In this document: positions 16,506-24,210 of the stretch, one piece after another
How the letters are laid out: each line of letters opens with the position of its first letter
How positions within the stretch are numbered: the stretch's first letter is position 1
Origin: CAVXHQ01 sp963789535
GTDB taxonomy: Bacteria; Pseudomonadota; Alphaproteobacteria; Rhodobacterales; Rhodobacteraceae
Direction: 5' to 3'
Assembly: GCA_963789535.1 (NCBI GenBank)
Contig: CAWBKU010000005.1
Coordinates: forward strand, 1,178,001-1,242,000
DNA: 64,000 nucleotides
The notes under the pieces: model-generated
Told to the model about the DNA's origin: nothing
Database searches by the model: none
Seen by the model: the letters and a program-made list of their open reading frames with translations, nothing else
Program-made: the position numbers and the translations under genes

Positions 16506-17419
16506 GCGGGGGCGCGTGGCTCCTCCTCGCGGTGCTGGCGGCGGTCTTCGCGGCGCCCTTCGTCCTCGAACGCCTGCGCCCCGGCCCGCCGCGCAAGCCT
16601 GCGGCGATCCGGGCGGCGGGCGGCAAGCTCGCCGATCTGCCCTCGGGTCAGACGTTCTATCGCTGGATCGGCCCGGCGCGCGGGCCTGTCGCCGTGCTCA
16701 TCCACGGCATCTCGACGCCGCATCAGGTCTGGGAAGAGGTGGCCGCCGGTCTGGCCGAAACCTCGTTCCGGGTGCTGGTCTACGACCTCTATGGGCGCGG
16801 CCTGTCGGATGCGCCGACGGGGCGGCAGGACGCGGCCTTCTTCGTGCGGCAGCTCGAGGAACTGCTGGACCACGAGGGGCTGGCGCATGACCTGACGCTG
16901 GTGGGCTATTCGATGGGCGGCGCCATCGCCACCGCCTTTGCCGATGCCCGCCCCGACCGGATGGAGCGGCTGGTCCTTGTCGCCGCGTCGGGGATCGAAC
17001 GGCGCGAGGGGGCGCTCGACGCCTTCATGCGGCAGGTGCCGGTCCTTGGCGACTGGCTGCACGGCATCCTCGGGCCGCGCCGGGCGCGGGCGGGGGCGTC
17101 GGGGGCGGGCGCCGTGGCGGAGGCGAAACGCGCGCAGGCCGGGCAGCGCGGTCATGCGCCGTCGCTGCTGGCGAGCAGGCGGGGCATCCTGTCACGCACA
17201 CTCAAGGACGCGCACCGCCGGATCGGGACCGAGGACGTGCCCGTCCTCGCCGTCTGGGGCACCGCCGATACCATCGTGCCGATCGCGGCACTCGGCACGC
17301 TGGCGCAGTGGAACCGAAATGCCCGGCAAGAGACGATCGAGGGTGCGGGCCACGACCTCCTCCAGACCCACCCCGACGCGATCGCGGTGGCGTTGCGGCG
17401 GTTGCTGCGCGAGGACTAG
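16502..17419 (+). CDS. Alpha/beta fold hydrolase with N-terminal membrane anchor
   Basis: 305 residues from ATG 16502 (ATGA overlap with the previous gene). Residues about 4-22 (GAWLLLAVLAAVFAAPFVL) form a membrane anchor or uncleaved signal. The catalytic Ser is in GYSMGGA, the oxyanion motif is LIHGIST, the acid lies in VWGTADTIVP, and the His in GAGHDLLQ. An Ala/Arg-rich insert around residues 180-215 forms the lid. Substrate unknown; lipolytic or ester hydrolase activity is likely. Confidence 0.85.
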   Translation: MSGGAWLLLAVLAAVFAAPFVLERLRPGPPRKPAAIRAAGGKLADLPSGQTFYRWIGPARGPVAVLIHGISTPHQVWEEVAAGLAETSFRVLVYDLYGRGLSDAPTGRQDAAFFVRQLEELLDHEGLAHDLTLVGYSMGGAIATAFADARPDRMERLVLVAASGIERREGALDAFMRQVPVLGDWLHGILGPRRARAGASGAGAVAEAKRAQAGQRGHAPSLLASRRGILSRTLKDAHRRIGTEDVPVLAVWGTADTIVPIAALGTLAQWNRNARQETIEGAGHDLLQTHPDAIAVALRRLLRED

Positions 17420-17488
17420 CGGTGGCCGTAGTGCAGAGGGCAGCGCCCCGGGCGGGCGTTTATCGGGACCGGAACGGGGCAGGACGGA

Positions 17489-18565
17489 TTGGGGCTGGAG
17501 GATGATTTGGGCGCGGTAAGCGAGGCCTACGCGGACCGGGTCGCGTCTGGCGCGCTTGTGTCCGATCCGGTGCAGGTGGCCGTGCTGCCCGACCTCGACC
17601 GGGTGGCCGAGGCGCTGGCCGCCGCCCCGTCCCGGCGCGGCCTGTTCCGGCGCGCACCCGAGGCGGTGCCGGGCCTCTACCTCTGGGGCGGGGTCGGGCG
17701 CGGCAAGTCGATGCTGATGGACCTGCTGTTCGGGGTGGTGTCCGTGCCCAAGGAGCGGCGGCATTTCCACGCCTTCATGCAGGAGGTGCACAAGGGGATC
17801 GCGGCGGCGCGCGCCACGGGCGTGAGCGACGCGATCGCGCCCGTGGCCGAGGCGCTGGTGGCGCGGGTGCGGTTCCTCGCGTTCGACGAGATGCAGATCA
17901 CCGACATCACCGACGCGATGATCGTCGGCCGCCTGTTCCAGCGGCTGTTCGAGGGCGGCGTCACGGTGGTCGTCACCTCGAACCGGGTGCCGGACGACCT
18001 CTACAAGGACGGCCTGAACCGCGCGCTGTTCGTGCCGTTCATCGCGATGCTGAAGGACCATCTGCGCGTCGTCGAGATGGGCGGCGCCCTCGATCACCGG
18101 CAGGGGCGGCTGAAGGGGGCGGGGCGCTATTTCACGCCCGTCGACGCCGAGGCGCGGGCGGCGATGGAGGCGCTCTGGCAGGATCTGACGGGCGGGCAGG
18201 GCCATCCGGAGGTGCTGCGCGTGCTGGGCCGCGACGTCGAGATCCCCGGGTTCTACAACGGCGTGGCGCGGGCGACGTTCTATGACCTCTGCGGCAGGCC
18301 CCTCGGACCGGCGGATTACCTCGCACTGGCCGAGGCGGCGCGGGTGTTGCTGATCGACGACATCCCGCAACTGAGTTCGGAGAACTTCAATCAGGCCAAG
18401 CGGTTCGTGACGTTGATCGACGCCCTCTACGAGGCAAGGGTGCGGATCATCTGCTCGGCGGCGGCGCGGCCCGAGATGCTCTATGTCGAGGGCGAGGGCG
18501 CGTTCGAGTTCGGGCGCACGGCGAGCCGGCTGGAGGAGATGCAGGGCGAGGACTGGGGGCGGTGA
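17489..18565 (+). CDS. zapE: ZapE/AFG1-type ATPase
   Basis: 358 residues, usual for ZapE. Walker A is GGVGRGKS (residues 67-74), Walker B is LAFDEMQITD, and sensor-like VVVTSNRVPDDLY and LLIDDIPQLS follow. ZapE acts at the division ring as an ATPase in E. coli, and mitochondrial AFG1 acts in protein quality control. The start seems to be TTG 17489 after a GGACGGA stretch, because no ATG or GTG fits the conserved N-terminus. Positioned 69 bp after the hydrolase and 3 bp before the GNAT gene. Confidence 0.9.
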   Translation: MGLEDDLGAVSEAYADRVASGALVSDPVQVAVLPDLDRVAEALAAAPSRRGLFRRAPEAVPGLYLWGGVGRGKSMLMDLLFGVVSVPKERRHFHAFMQEVHKGIAAARATGVSDAIAPVAEALVARVRFLAFDEMQITDITDAMIVGRLFQRLFEGGVTVVVTSNRVPDDLYKDGLNRALFVPFIAMLKDHLRVVEMGGALDHRQGRLKGAGRYFTPVDAEARAAMEALWQDLTGGQGHPEVLRVLGRDVEIPGFYNGVARATFYDLCGRPLGPADYLALAEAARVLLIDDIPQLSSENFNQAKRFVTLIDALYEARVRIICSAAARPEMLYVEGEGAFEFGRTASRLEEMQGEDWGR

Positions 18566-18568
18566 GGC

Positions 18569-19012
18569 ATGGCTGAGCCGCGCCGCGCGATGCCCGGCGA
18601 TCCGGCGCTGGCGCAGGTGCTCGCCCTCGTGCGCAGCACCTTTGCCGGGATGGCGGGGCGGGTCGATCCGCCGTCGTCGGTGCATCTGCTGACGCACCGC
18701 ACGCTGGACGATGCGGCCCGGGCGGACGAGGTCTGGGCGATCGGGGTGCCGGTCGTGGCCTGTGTGACGCTCACGCCGAAAGGGGGCGCGCTCTATCTGG
18801 GCAAACTGGCGGTGGCAGAGGGCGCGCGCGGGCAGGGCCTTGCGCGGCGGCTGGTATCGCTTGCGGTAGGGCGCGCACGGGCGCTGGGTCTCGACCGGGT
18901 GCAATTGCAGACACGGATCGAACTGTCGAAAACCACCGCACGTTCGCCGCGCTGGGGTTCACCGAGGTCGCGCGCACCGCGCATCCGGGCTATGACAGGC
19001 CGACGAGCGTGA
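18569..19012 (+). CDS. GNAT family N-acetyltransferase, C-terminus frameshifted
   Basis: As read, 147 residues. The acetyl-CoA-binding core is LYLGKLAVAEGARGQGLARR. After LQTRIEL the frame turns to Arg/Ser-rich nonsense. Shifting by one base near 18925 restores a typical GNAT end (NHRTFAALGFTEVA, then HPGYDRP), so one base, probably a G in the GG of a GTC codon, appears to be missing. The restored frame has no stop before cobO and would run on into it. The gene follows zapE by 3 bp. Substrate unknown. Confidence 0.7.
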   Translation: MAEPRRAMPGDPALAQVLALVRSTFAGMAGRVDPPSSVHLLTHRTLDDAARADEVWAIGVPVVACVTLTPKGGALYLGKLAVAEGARGQGLARRLVSLAVGRARALGLDRVQLQTRIELSKTTARSPRWGSPRSRAPRIRAMTGRRA

Positions 19013-19041
19013 CGATGACCCTGCCCGTCCGAGGAGAGACC

Positions 19042-19681
19042 ATGACCGACGAGACCCCGACGCCCGCCCCCGCCCCCGACGACAGCGCCCGCCACAACGC
19101 CAAGATGGCAAAGAAGAAGGCCGCGCGGGACAAGATCATGGCGACCAAGACCGACCGAAAGGGTCTGGTGATCGTCCATACCGGCAAGGGCAAGGGCAAG
19201 TCCTCGGCGGCCTTCGGGATGATATTCCGCTGCATCGCGCACGACATGAAATGCGCCGTGGTGCAGTTCATCAAGGGCGGGATGAGCACCGGCGAGCGCG
19301 ACCTGATCCTCGAGAAGTTCGGCGCCATCTGCGAATTCCACACCATGGGCGAGGGGTTCACCTGGGAGACGCAGGACAAGTCGCGCGATACCGAAATGGC
19401 GCAGGCGGCCTGGGCCAAGGCGAGGGAGCTGATCCGCGATCCGGCCAACACCATGGTGCTGCTCGACGAGATCAACATCGCGATCCGGTATGGCTATGTC
19501 GACATCGTTGAGGTCGTGGCGTTCCTGCGCGACGAGAAAGCCGGCGATGACACACGTGGTCCTGACCGGGCGCAACGCGCATGACGACCTCATCGACGTG
19601 GCCGACCTCGTGACCGAAATGGAACTCGTCAAGCATCCGTTCCGGTCGGGCATCAAGGCGCAGATCGGGGTGGAGTTCTAG
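19042..19681 (+). pseudogene. cobO: Corrinoid adenosyltransferase CobO, frameshifted near the 3' end
   Basis: Adenosylates cob(I)alamin precursors in cobalamin synthesis or salvage. ATG 19042 follows AGGAGAGACC. The P-loop is HTGKGKGKSS (residues 46-55), with Walker B VLLDEINIA. The frame breaks at the AAA at 19537-19539. Reading with one A fewer continues as KPAMTHVVLTGRNAHDDLID and ends in the expected IGVEF at 19681; as it stands the frame terminates at 19584 after about 15 foreign residues. A homopolymer indel is likely. The other cobalamin genes in the window are cobU and a CobC-like phosphatase at 47.6-48.7 kb. Confidence 0.85.
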
Positions 19682-21348
19682 CCGCCCGCCCCCAGTCCAT
19701 CTCTGGCCAGCGCCAGTTGCCGTGTCGCCGAGAGGGTCTGGCCGGTGCTGAGCGCCTCGGCGTCGACGCGGACCTCGATCACCGCGACGGTGCCTGCGGC
19801 CCGCGCGCGGGCGAAGGCGTGCGCGAAATCGGCGGTGCGCGTCACCACTTCGCCGTGGCCGCCATAGGCGCGGGCGAGGGCGGCGAAGTCGGGGTTGGCC
19901 AGGTCGGTGCCCGAGACGCGGCCCGGATAGTGCCGCTCCTGATGCATGCGGATCGTGCCGTAGCGGCCGTTGTTGACGACGACGACGATGGGGGCCGCGC
20001 CGTGCTGCACGGCGGTCGACATCTCGTTCAGCGTCATCTGGAAACAGCCGTCACCGGCGAGGCAGACCACCGTTTTCCCTGGGTATTCGAGCGCCGCCGA
20101 CACCGCCGCCGGAAAGCCGTAGCCCATGGAACCGGAGGTCGGTGCCAGTTGCGTGCGGAAACGTTTGAAGCAGAAGTAGCGGTGCAGCCAGCCCGCGTAA
20201 TTGCCCGCCCCGTTGGTCAGGATCGCATCCTCGGGCAGGTTTGCCGAGAGCCAGAGCACGATCTGTTCGAGCTTCGCGTCCCCCGGCGTCGCCTGCGGCG
20301 TGATCCAGGCGTCGTAGTCGGCGCGCGCGGCGGCGGTCCAACCGGCCCAGTCGGCGCCGCAGGGCGGCAGTTTCGCCAGTTCGAGGACCACCTCGGGCGC
20401 CGTCGCGGTGGCGCGGAAGGCGGTCGGATAGACCTGTCCCGGCGCGTCGGGGTCGGCGTGGATGTGCAGGATCTCGCAGGTCATCGCCGCCGGATCGGGC
20501 ACGGTATAGCCCTGCGTCTCGATGTCGCCGAGGCGCGAGCCGATGACCAGCAGGCGATCCACCTCGCGCATCCGGGCCGTGAGGCGGGGATTGGCGCCGA
20601 CGTTCAGATCGCCCGCATAGCAGGGGTGGCGGTTGTCGAGGTAATCCTGCCGCCGGAACCCGAGGGCGACCGGAAAGCCCTGGACCCGCGCCGCCGCGGC
20701 CAGCGCGTCCGCCGCCGCCACCGACCAATGCGGGCCGCCGACGACGACCATCGGGCGGGAGGCAGCGCCGAGCCATTTCAGCGCATCCTTCGCGATCCCC
20801 TGCGTCGACGCCGCGAACCGACGGGCGGGGGCGACGTCGGCGACCACTGCGACCGCGCTCAGCATGTCCTCGGGCAGGGCGAGCACGACCGGCCCCGGAC
20901 GCCCGGATGTGGCGACGGCAAAGGCGCGCGCGATGTATTCCGGAAGGCGTTCGGTCCGGTCCACCTCGGCCACCCATTTGGCGAGGGGGCCGAACATGGC
21001 GCGATAGTCCACCTCCTGGAACGCCTCGCGGTCGCGGTGACGCGTGTCGATCTGGCCGACGAAGAGGATCATCGGCGTCGAATCCTGTCGCGCGATGTGC
21101 ACGCCCGCCGCCGCATTGGTCGCGCCCGGCCCGCGCGTGACGAAGGCGACGCCCGGCGCCCCCGTCATCTTGCCCTGCGCCTCGGCCATCATCGCGGCCC
21201 CGCCCTCGTGGCGGCAGACGACGTTGGCGATGCCGCTGTCATAAAGGCCGTCGAGGGCCGCGAGAAAGCTCTCGCCCGGCACCGAGAACACGCGCCGCAC
21301 CCCGTTCAGTGCAAGCTGATGGGCCAGTATCTGTCCGCCGTGGCGCAT
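19678..21348 (-). CDS. Thiamine diphosphate-binding enzyme, acetolactate synthase-like
   Basis: 556 residues from ATG 21348 (ribosome site GGAGCG). Three domains of the IlvB/POX superfamily: N-terminal PYR domain with the cofactor-activating Glu48 (VCRHEGGAAM), the central domain (PMVVVGGPHWS), and the C-terminal ThDP domain with GDGCFQ and downstream NNGRYG as the GDG-N(26)-NN motif. No regulatory-subunit gene (ilvN) is adjacent, so a catabolic decarboxylase or ligase role is at least as likely as branched-chain synthesis. It overlaps the cobO end by 4 bp, convergent. Confidence 0.87.
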   Translation of the reverse strand: MRHGGQILAHQLALNGVRRVFSVPGESFLAALDGLYDSGIANVVCRHEGGAAMMAEAQGKMTGAPGVAFVTRGPGATNAAAGVHIARQDSTPMILFVGQIDTRHRDREAFQEVDYRAMFGPLAKWVAEVDRTERLPEYIARAFAVATSGRPGPVVLALPEDMLSAVAVVADVAPARRFAASTQGIAKDALKWLGAASRPMVVVGGPHWSVAAADALAAAARVQGFPVALGFRRQDYLDNRHPCYAGDLNVGANPRLTARMREVDRLLVIGSRLGDIETQGYTVPDPAAMTCEILHIHADPDAPGQVYPTAFRATATAPEVVLELAKLPPCGADWAGWTAAARADYDAWITPQATPGDAKLEQIVLWLSANLPEDAILTNGAGNYAGWLHRYFCFKRFRTQLAPTSGSMGYGFPAAVSAALEYPGKTVVCLAGDGCFQMTLNEMSTAVQHGAAPIVVVVNNGRYGTIRMHQERHYPGRVSGTDLANPDFAALARAYGGHGEVVTRTADFAHAFARARAAGTVAVIEVRVDAEALSTGQTLSATRQLALARDGLGAGG

Positions 21349-21417
21349 GTCGTCGCTCCGTTGCCGCTCGGTGCGACCATGGACCCGCCCCAGGTCGGGA
21401 ACAAGGGCGGCCCCCGG

Positions 21418-21453
21418 TTCACGTTGCCGTAACAACTCCCCCCGGAGGGTCCG
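21418..21453 (+). repeat. Short intergenic repeat, family B, copy 2
   Basis: Same sequence as 9926-9961 from TTCACGTTGCCG through GGGTCCG. It lies between the ThDP-enzyme start and the FAD oxidoreductase stop, again in a gap of about 110 bp between same-strand genes. Confidence 0.8.
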
Positions 21454-21458
21454 CAGCG

Positions 21459-22499
21459 TCAGCCTGCGCCGTCGCCTGTCGCAAGGCCGAACCCTTCCGG
21501 CACCCTGTCCACGCCCCCGAGGATGAGATCCGCCATCGCCTCGCCCACCATCGGCGCCATCCCGAATCCGATCTTGAAGCCGCCGTTGGCGACGAAATGC
21601 CCGGGCCGTCCCGGCCAGGGCCCGAGGAGGGGCGCGCGGGAAGGGGCGCGGGGGCGCAGGCCCGCCCAGCGGTCGAGGACCGGGGCCGTGGCGAGGACCG
21701 GCAGCACGGCGACGGCCCGCGCCAGAAGCGTATCCGTCTGCGCGTCCGTCGTCAGCGTTTCGATGTCCGGCTCCGAGGTCGAGCCGATCGCCGTCGTGCC
21801 GTCCAGATGCGGAATGATGTGCAGGCCGTCCGCGAAGATCTGCGGCAGGCCGCGCGCGTCGTGCGCGACGAGCAGCGCCTGCCCCTTGACGGACGGCCGC
21901 GCCACGCCGAGGGCGCGCAGGCCCGCGACGCCGGTGGCCCAGAGGACGGGGACCGCGCTTTCCGGCGCCTCCGTCACCACCGCGACGCCCCGCGCGGCGA
22001 GGGCCGCGACCAGCGATGCGACGGCGCGGCGCGGGTGCAGATGCGCCGACAGCGTGTCGAGGATGAAGGCGCCGGTCGGACTCGTCGGGTGCCAGTCGCG
22101 CGGCACGTCGGGAAGGGCGCCCGCCACCACGCGCCAGTCGGCACGACCCTGCCACAGGTCCGTCGCCGTTCCGGCCCGTTCCTGCGCCCTTGCAACGGCC
22201 CCGGCATCCGCGAGCGGCTGAAGCCGCCCCGCGCGGACATAGCCCGGCTCGACCCCGCCCGCCGCCGCGATCCCGGCCCACCAGTCCGGCGCCATGAGGA
22301 GGCTCGCCAACTGGAACGCCTTCTTCGGGTTCCAGTTCTCCGGCACATGCGGCGCCAGCGCGCCGACGATCCCGCCCGAGGCGCCCGCGCCGGGGCCGTG
22401 CGGATCGACGACCTCGACCCGCGCGCCGCGCTGCACCATCGCCCAGGCACAGGCGAGGCCGAAGATGCCCGCACCGCGGACGATCACGTCTGGCTGCAT
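21459..22499 (-). CDS. FAD-dependent oxidoreductase (DAO family), possible MnmC oxidase half
   Basis: 346 residues. The FAD-binding Rossmann start is VRGAGIFGLACAWAM (residues 7-21), followed by VEVVDPHGPGAGASGG and the C-terminal GGFKIGFGMAPMVGEA that closes the FAD site. DAO-fold enzymes include glycine oxidase ThiO and the C-terminal oxidase half of MnmC. Because it is divergent from mnmD, whose product is the methyltransferase half of MnmC, it may supply the missing oxidase. This is inference; an amino-acid oxidase role remains possible. Confidence 0.8.
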   Translation of the reverse strand: MQPDVIVRGAGIFGLACAWAMVQRGARVEVVDPHGPGAGASGGIVGALAPHVPENWNPKKAFQLASLLMAPDWWAGIAAAGGVEPGYVRAGRLQPLADAGAVARAQERAGTATDLWQGRADWRVVAGALPDVPRDWHPTSPTGAFILDTLSAHLHPRRAVASLVAALAARGVAVVTEAPESAVPVLWATGVAGLRALGVARPSVKGQALLVAHDARGLPQIFADGLHIIPHLDGTTAIGSTSEPDIETLTTDAQTDTLLARAVAVLPVLATAPVLDRWAGLRPRAPSRAPLLGPWPGRPGHFVANGGFKIGFGMAPMVGEAMADLILGGVDRVPEGFGLATGDGAG

Positions 22500-22594
22500 G
22501 GCCGCTCCCCGCGCTCAGCCTGTCCCATTCGCCCCTTGCACGTATCTCGGGTGCCGGGCAATGGTCCGGGCACCCAACCCCGGATCGGCCGCCG

Positions 22595-23293
22595 ATGCAC
22601 CATTCTTCTTGCGATACGGCTGCCGGGGACCACGCGGTCCTCGACTGGCGGCCCGGTGACGTGCCGGTGTCGCGCCGCTTCGATGATCCCTACTTCTCGC
22701 TGGGCGGCGGACTGGCCGAGACGCGGCACGTGTTCCTTGCGGGCAACGATCTGCCCGCGCGTTTCGGGCCGGGCGATTTCCATGTCGCGGAGCTTGGCTT
22801 CGGCACCGGTCTCAATTTCCTTGCCACGCTCGCGGCCTTTCGGGCGCAGGCCCGTCCCGGCGCGCGGCTGCACTTTACCGCCTTCGAGGCCTGGCCGCTG
22901 TCGCGGCCCGACCTCGCGCGGGCGCTGTCCGCCTTTCCGGACCTGCCGACGGATGCCCTTCTCGGCGGCGCCGTCTCCACCGATCATGTGCTGACCGTGG
23001 TGCACGGCGACGCCAACGCGACGCTGCCCCTCTGGGCGGGGCGGGCCGAGGCCTGGTATCTCGACGGCTTTGCGCCCGCCAGGAACCCCGCGATGTGGGC
23101 GCCCCCGCTGATGCAGGAGGTTGCGCGCCATACCGTGCCGGGCGGCACGTTTGCCACCTATACCGCCGCCGGTCACGTGCGGCGTGCGCTGTCCGAGGCG
23201 GGGTTCGAGGTCGCCCGCGTGCCCGGGTTCGGGACCAAGCGGCACATGACGCGCGGCGTTCTGAGTGCGGGGGGCGCCGATGGCCGCCGGTAA
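22595..23293 (+). CDS. mnmD: tRNA (5-methylaminomethyl-2-thiouridine)(34) methyltransferase, MnmD type
   Basis: 232 residues corresponding only to the N-terminal methyltransferase domain of E. coli MnmC; it methylates the wobble-uridine aminomethyl group using SAM. Diagnostic stretches are RRFDDPYFSLGGGLAETRHV, the SAM loop ELGFGTGLNFL, and the catalytic region WYLDGFAPARNPAMW. No fused oxidase follows. The start MHHSSCDTAAGDHAVLDWR is normal for the family. It overlaps the EamA exporter by 14 bp, so the two are co-transcribed. Confidence 0.92.
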   Translation: MHHSSCDTAAGDHAVLDWRPGDVPVSRRFDDPYFSLGGGLAETRHVFLAGNDLPARFGPGDFHVAELGFGTGLNFLATLAAFRAQARPGARLHFTAFEAWPLSRPDLARALSAFPDLPTDALLGGAVSTDHVLTVVHGDANATLPLWAGRAEAWYLDGFAPARNPAMWAPPLMQEVARHTVPGGTFATYTAAGHVRRALSEAGFEVARVPGFGTKRHMTRGVLSAGGADGRR

Positions 23294-24200
23294 CGATCCC
23301 CGCCGGGGCATCGCGCTCATGGTCCTCGCCATGGTGGTGTTTTCCGCCCAGGACGGCCTGTCGCGGCATCTGGCCGAGAGCTATTCGGTCCTGATGATCG
23401 TGATGATCCGCTACTGGTTCTTTGCTGCCTTCGTGATCGCCGTCGCGCGGCGGCAGGCAGGCTCGGTCCGGGCGGCGGCGTTCACCCGCCAGCCCCTGTT
23501 GCAGGCGTTCCGGGGCGTGCTCCTCGCTGCCGAGATCTGCGTGACCGTGGCGGCCTTCGTCTATCTCGGCCTCGTCGAGGCGCATGCGATCTTTGCCGTC
23601 TACCCGCTCGTCATCGCGGCCCTTGCGGGCCCGGTGCTGGGCGAGCGGATGGGCTGGCGACGCTGGACGGCGGTGGGCGCAGGGTTCGTCGGCGTCCTCG
23701 TCATCCTGCGCCCCGGCGCGGATTCGGTGTCGCCCGCGGCCCTGCTGGCGCTGCTTGCCGCCCTGATGTTCGCGGTCTACGGCCTCGCGACGCGCTATGC
23801 GGCCCGCCAGGATTCCGCGGCCACCTCGTTCTTCTGGACCGGCACGACGGGTGCGGTCGCCATGACCGCCGTGGGAATATGGTTCTGGGAGCCGATGTCC
23901 GGCCCCGACTGGGCAATCATGTCCGTGCTCTGCGTGACGGGCGCGCTTGGCCACTTCCTCCTCATCAAGGTCTACGAGGTCGCCGAGGCGGGGACCGTGC
24001 AGCCCTTCGCCTATCTGCAACTGGTGTTCGCGAGCCTGATCGGCCTCTTTTTCTTCGACGACATCCTGCGCCCGACGACGGCGATCGGCGCGGCCATCGT
24101 GGTGGCGGCGGGCCTGTTCACGCTCTGGCGGGCGCAGCGCCCCGATACGCCGCCCGCCCCCTCGGCCGTGCCGTCGGACATGCCCGAGGGGCGACCCTGA
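23280..24200 (+). CDS. EamA/DMT superfamily transporter
   Basis: 306 residues from ATG 23280, inside the mnmD 3' end. Ten hydrophobic spans form two EamA repeats; the first begins IALMVLAMVVFSAQDGLSRH and the second ALLALLAALMFAVYGLATR. A cytosolic Pro-rich tail follows TM10. Members export amino acids or other small metabolites, and nothing here fixes the substrate. The link with mnmD appears to be transcriptional only. Confidence 0.88.
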   Translation: MAAGNDPRRGIALMVLAMVVFSAQDGLSRHLAESYSVLMIVMIRYWFFAAFVIAVARRQAGSVRAAAFTRQPLLQAFRGVLLAAEICVTVAAFVYLGLVEAHAIFAVYPLVIAALAGPVLGERMGWRRWTAVGAGFVGVLVILRPGADSVSPAALLALLAALMFAVYGLATRYAARQDSAATSFFWTGTTGAVAMTAVGIWFWEPMSGPDWAIMSVLCVTGALGHFLLIKVYEVAEAGTVQPFAYLQLVFASLIGLFFFDDILRPTTAIGAAIVVAAGLFTLWRAQRPDTPPAPSAVPSDMPEGRP

Positions 24201-24210
24201 GTATCGGGGT

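Noticed and set aside
19717..21432. 571-codon open frame on the plus strand
   Set aside because: Antisense to the ThDP enzyme and composed mostly of Arg, Gly, His and Val without any recognisable motif.
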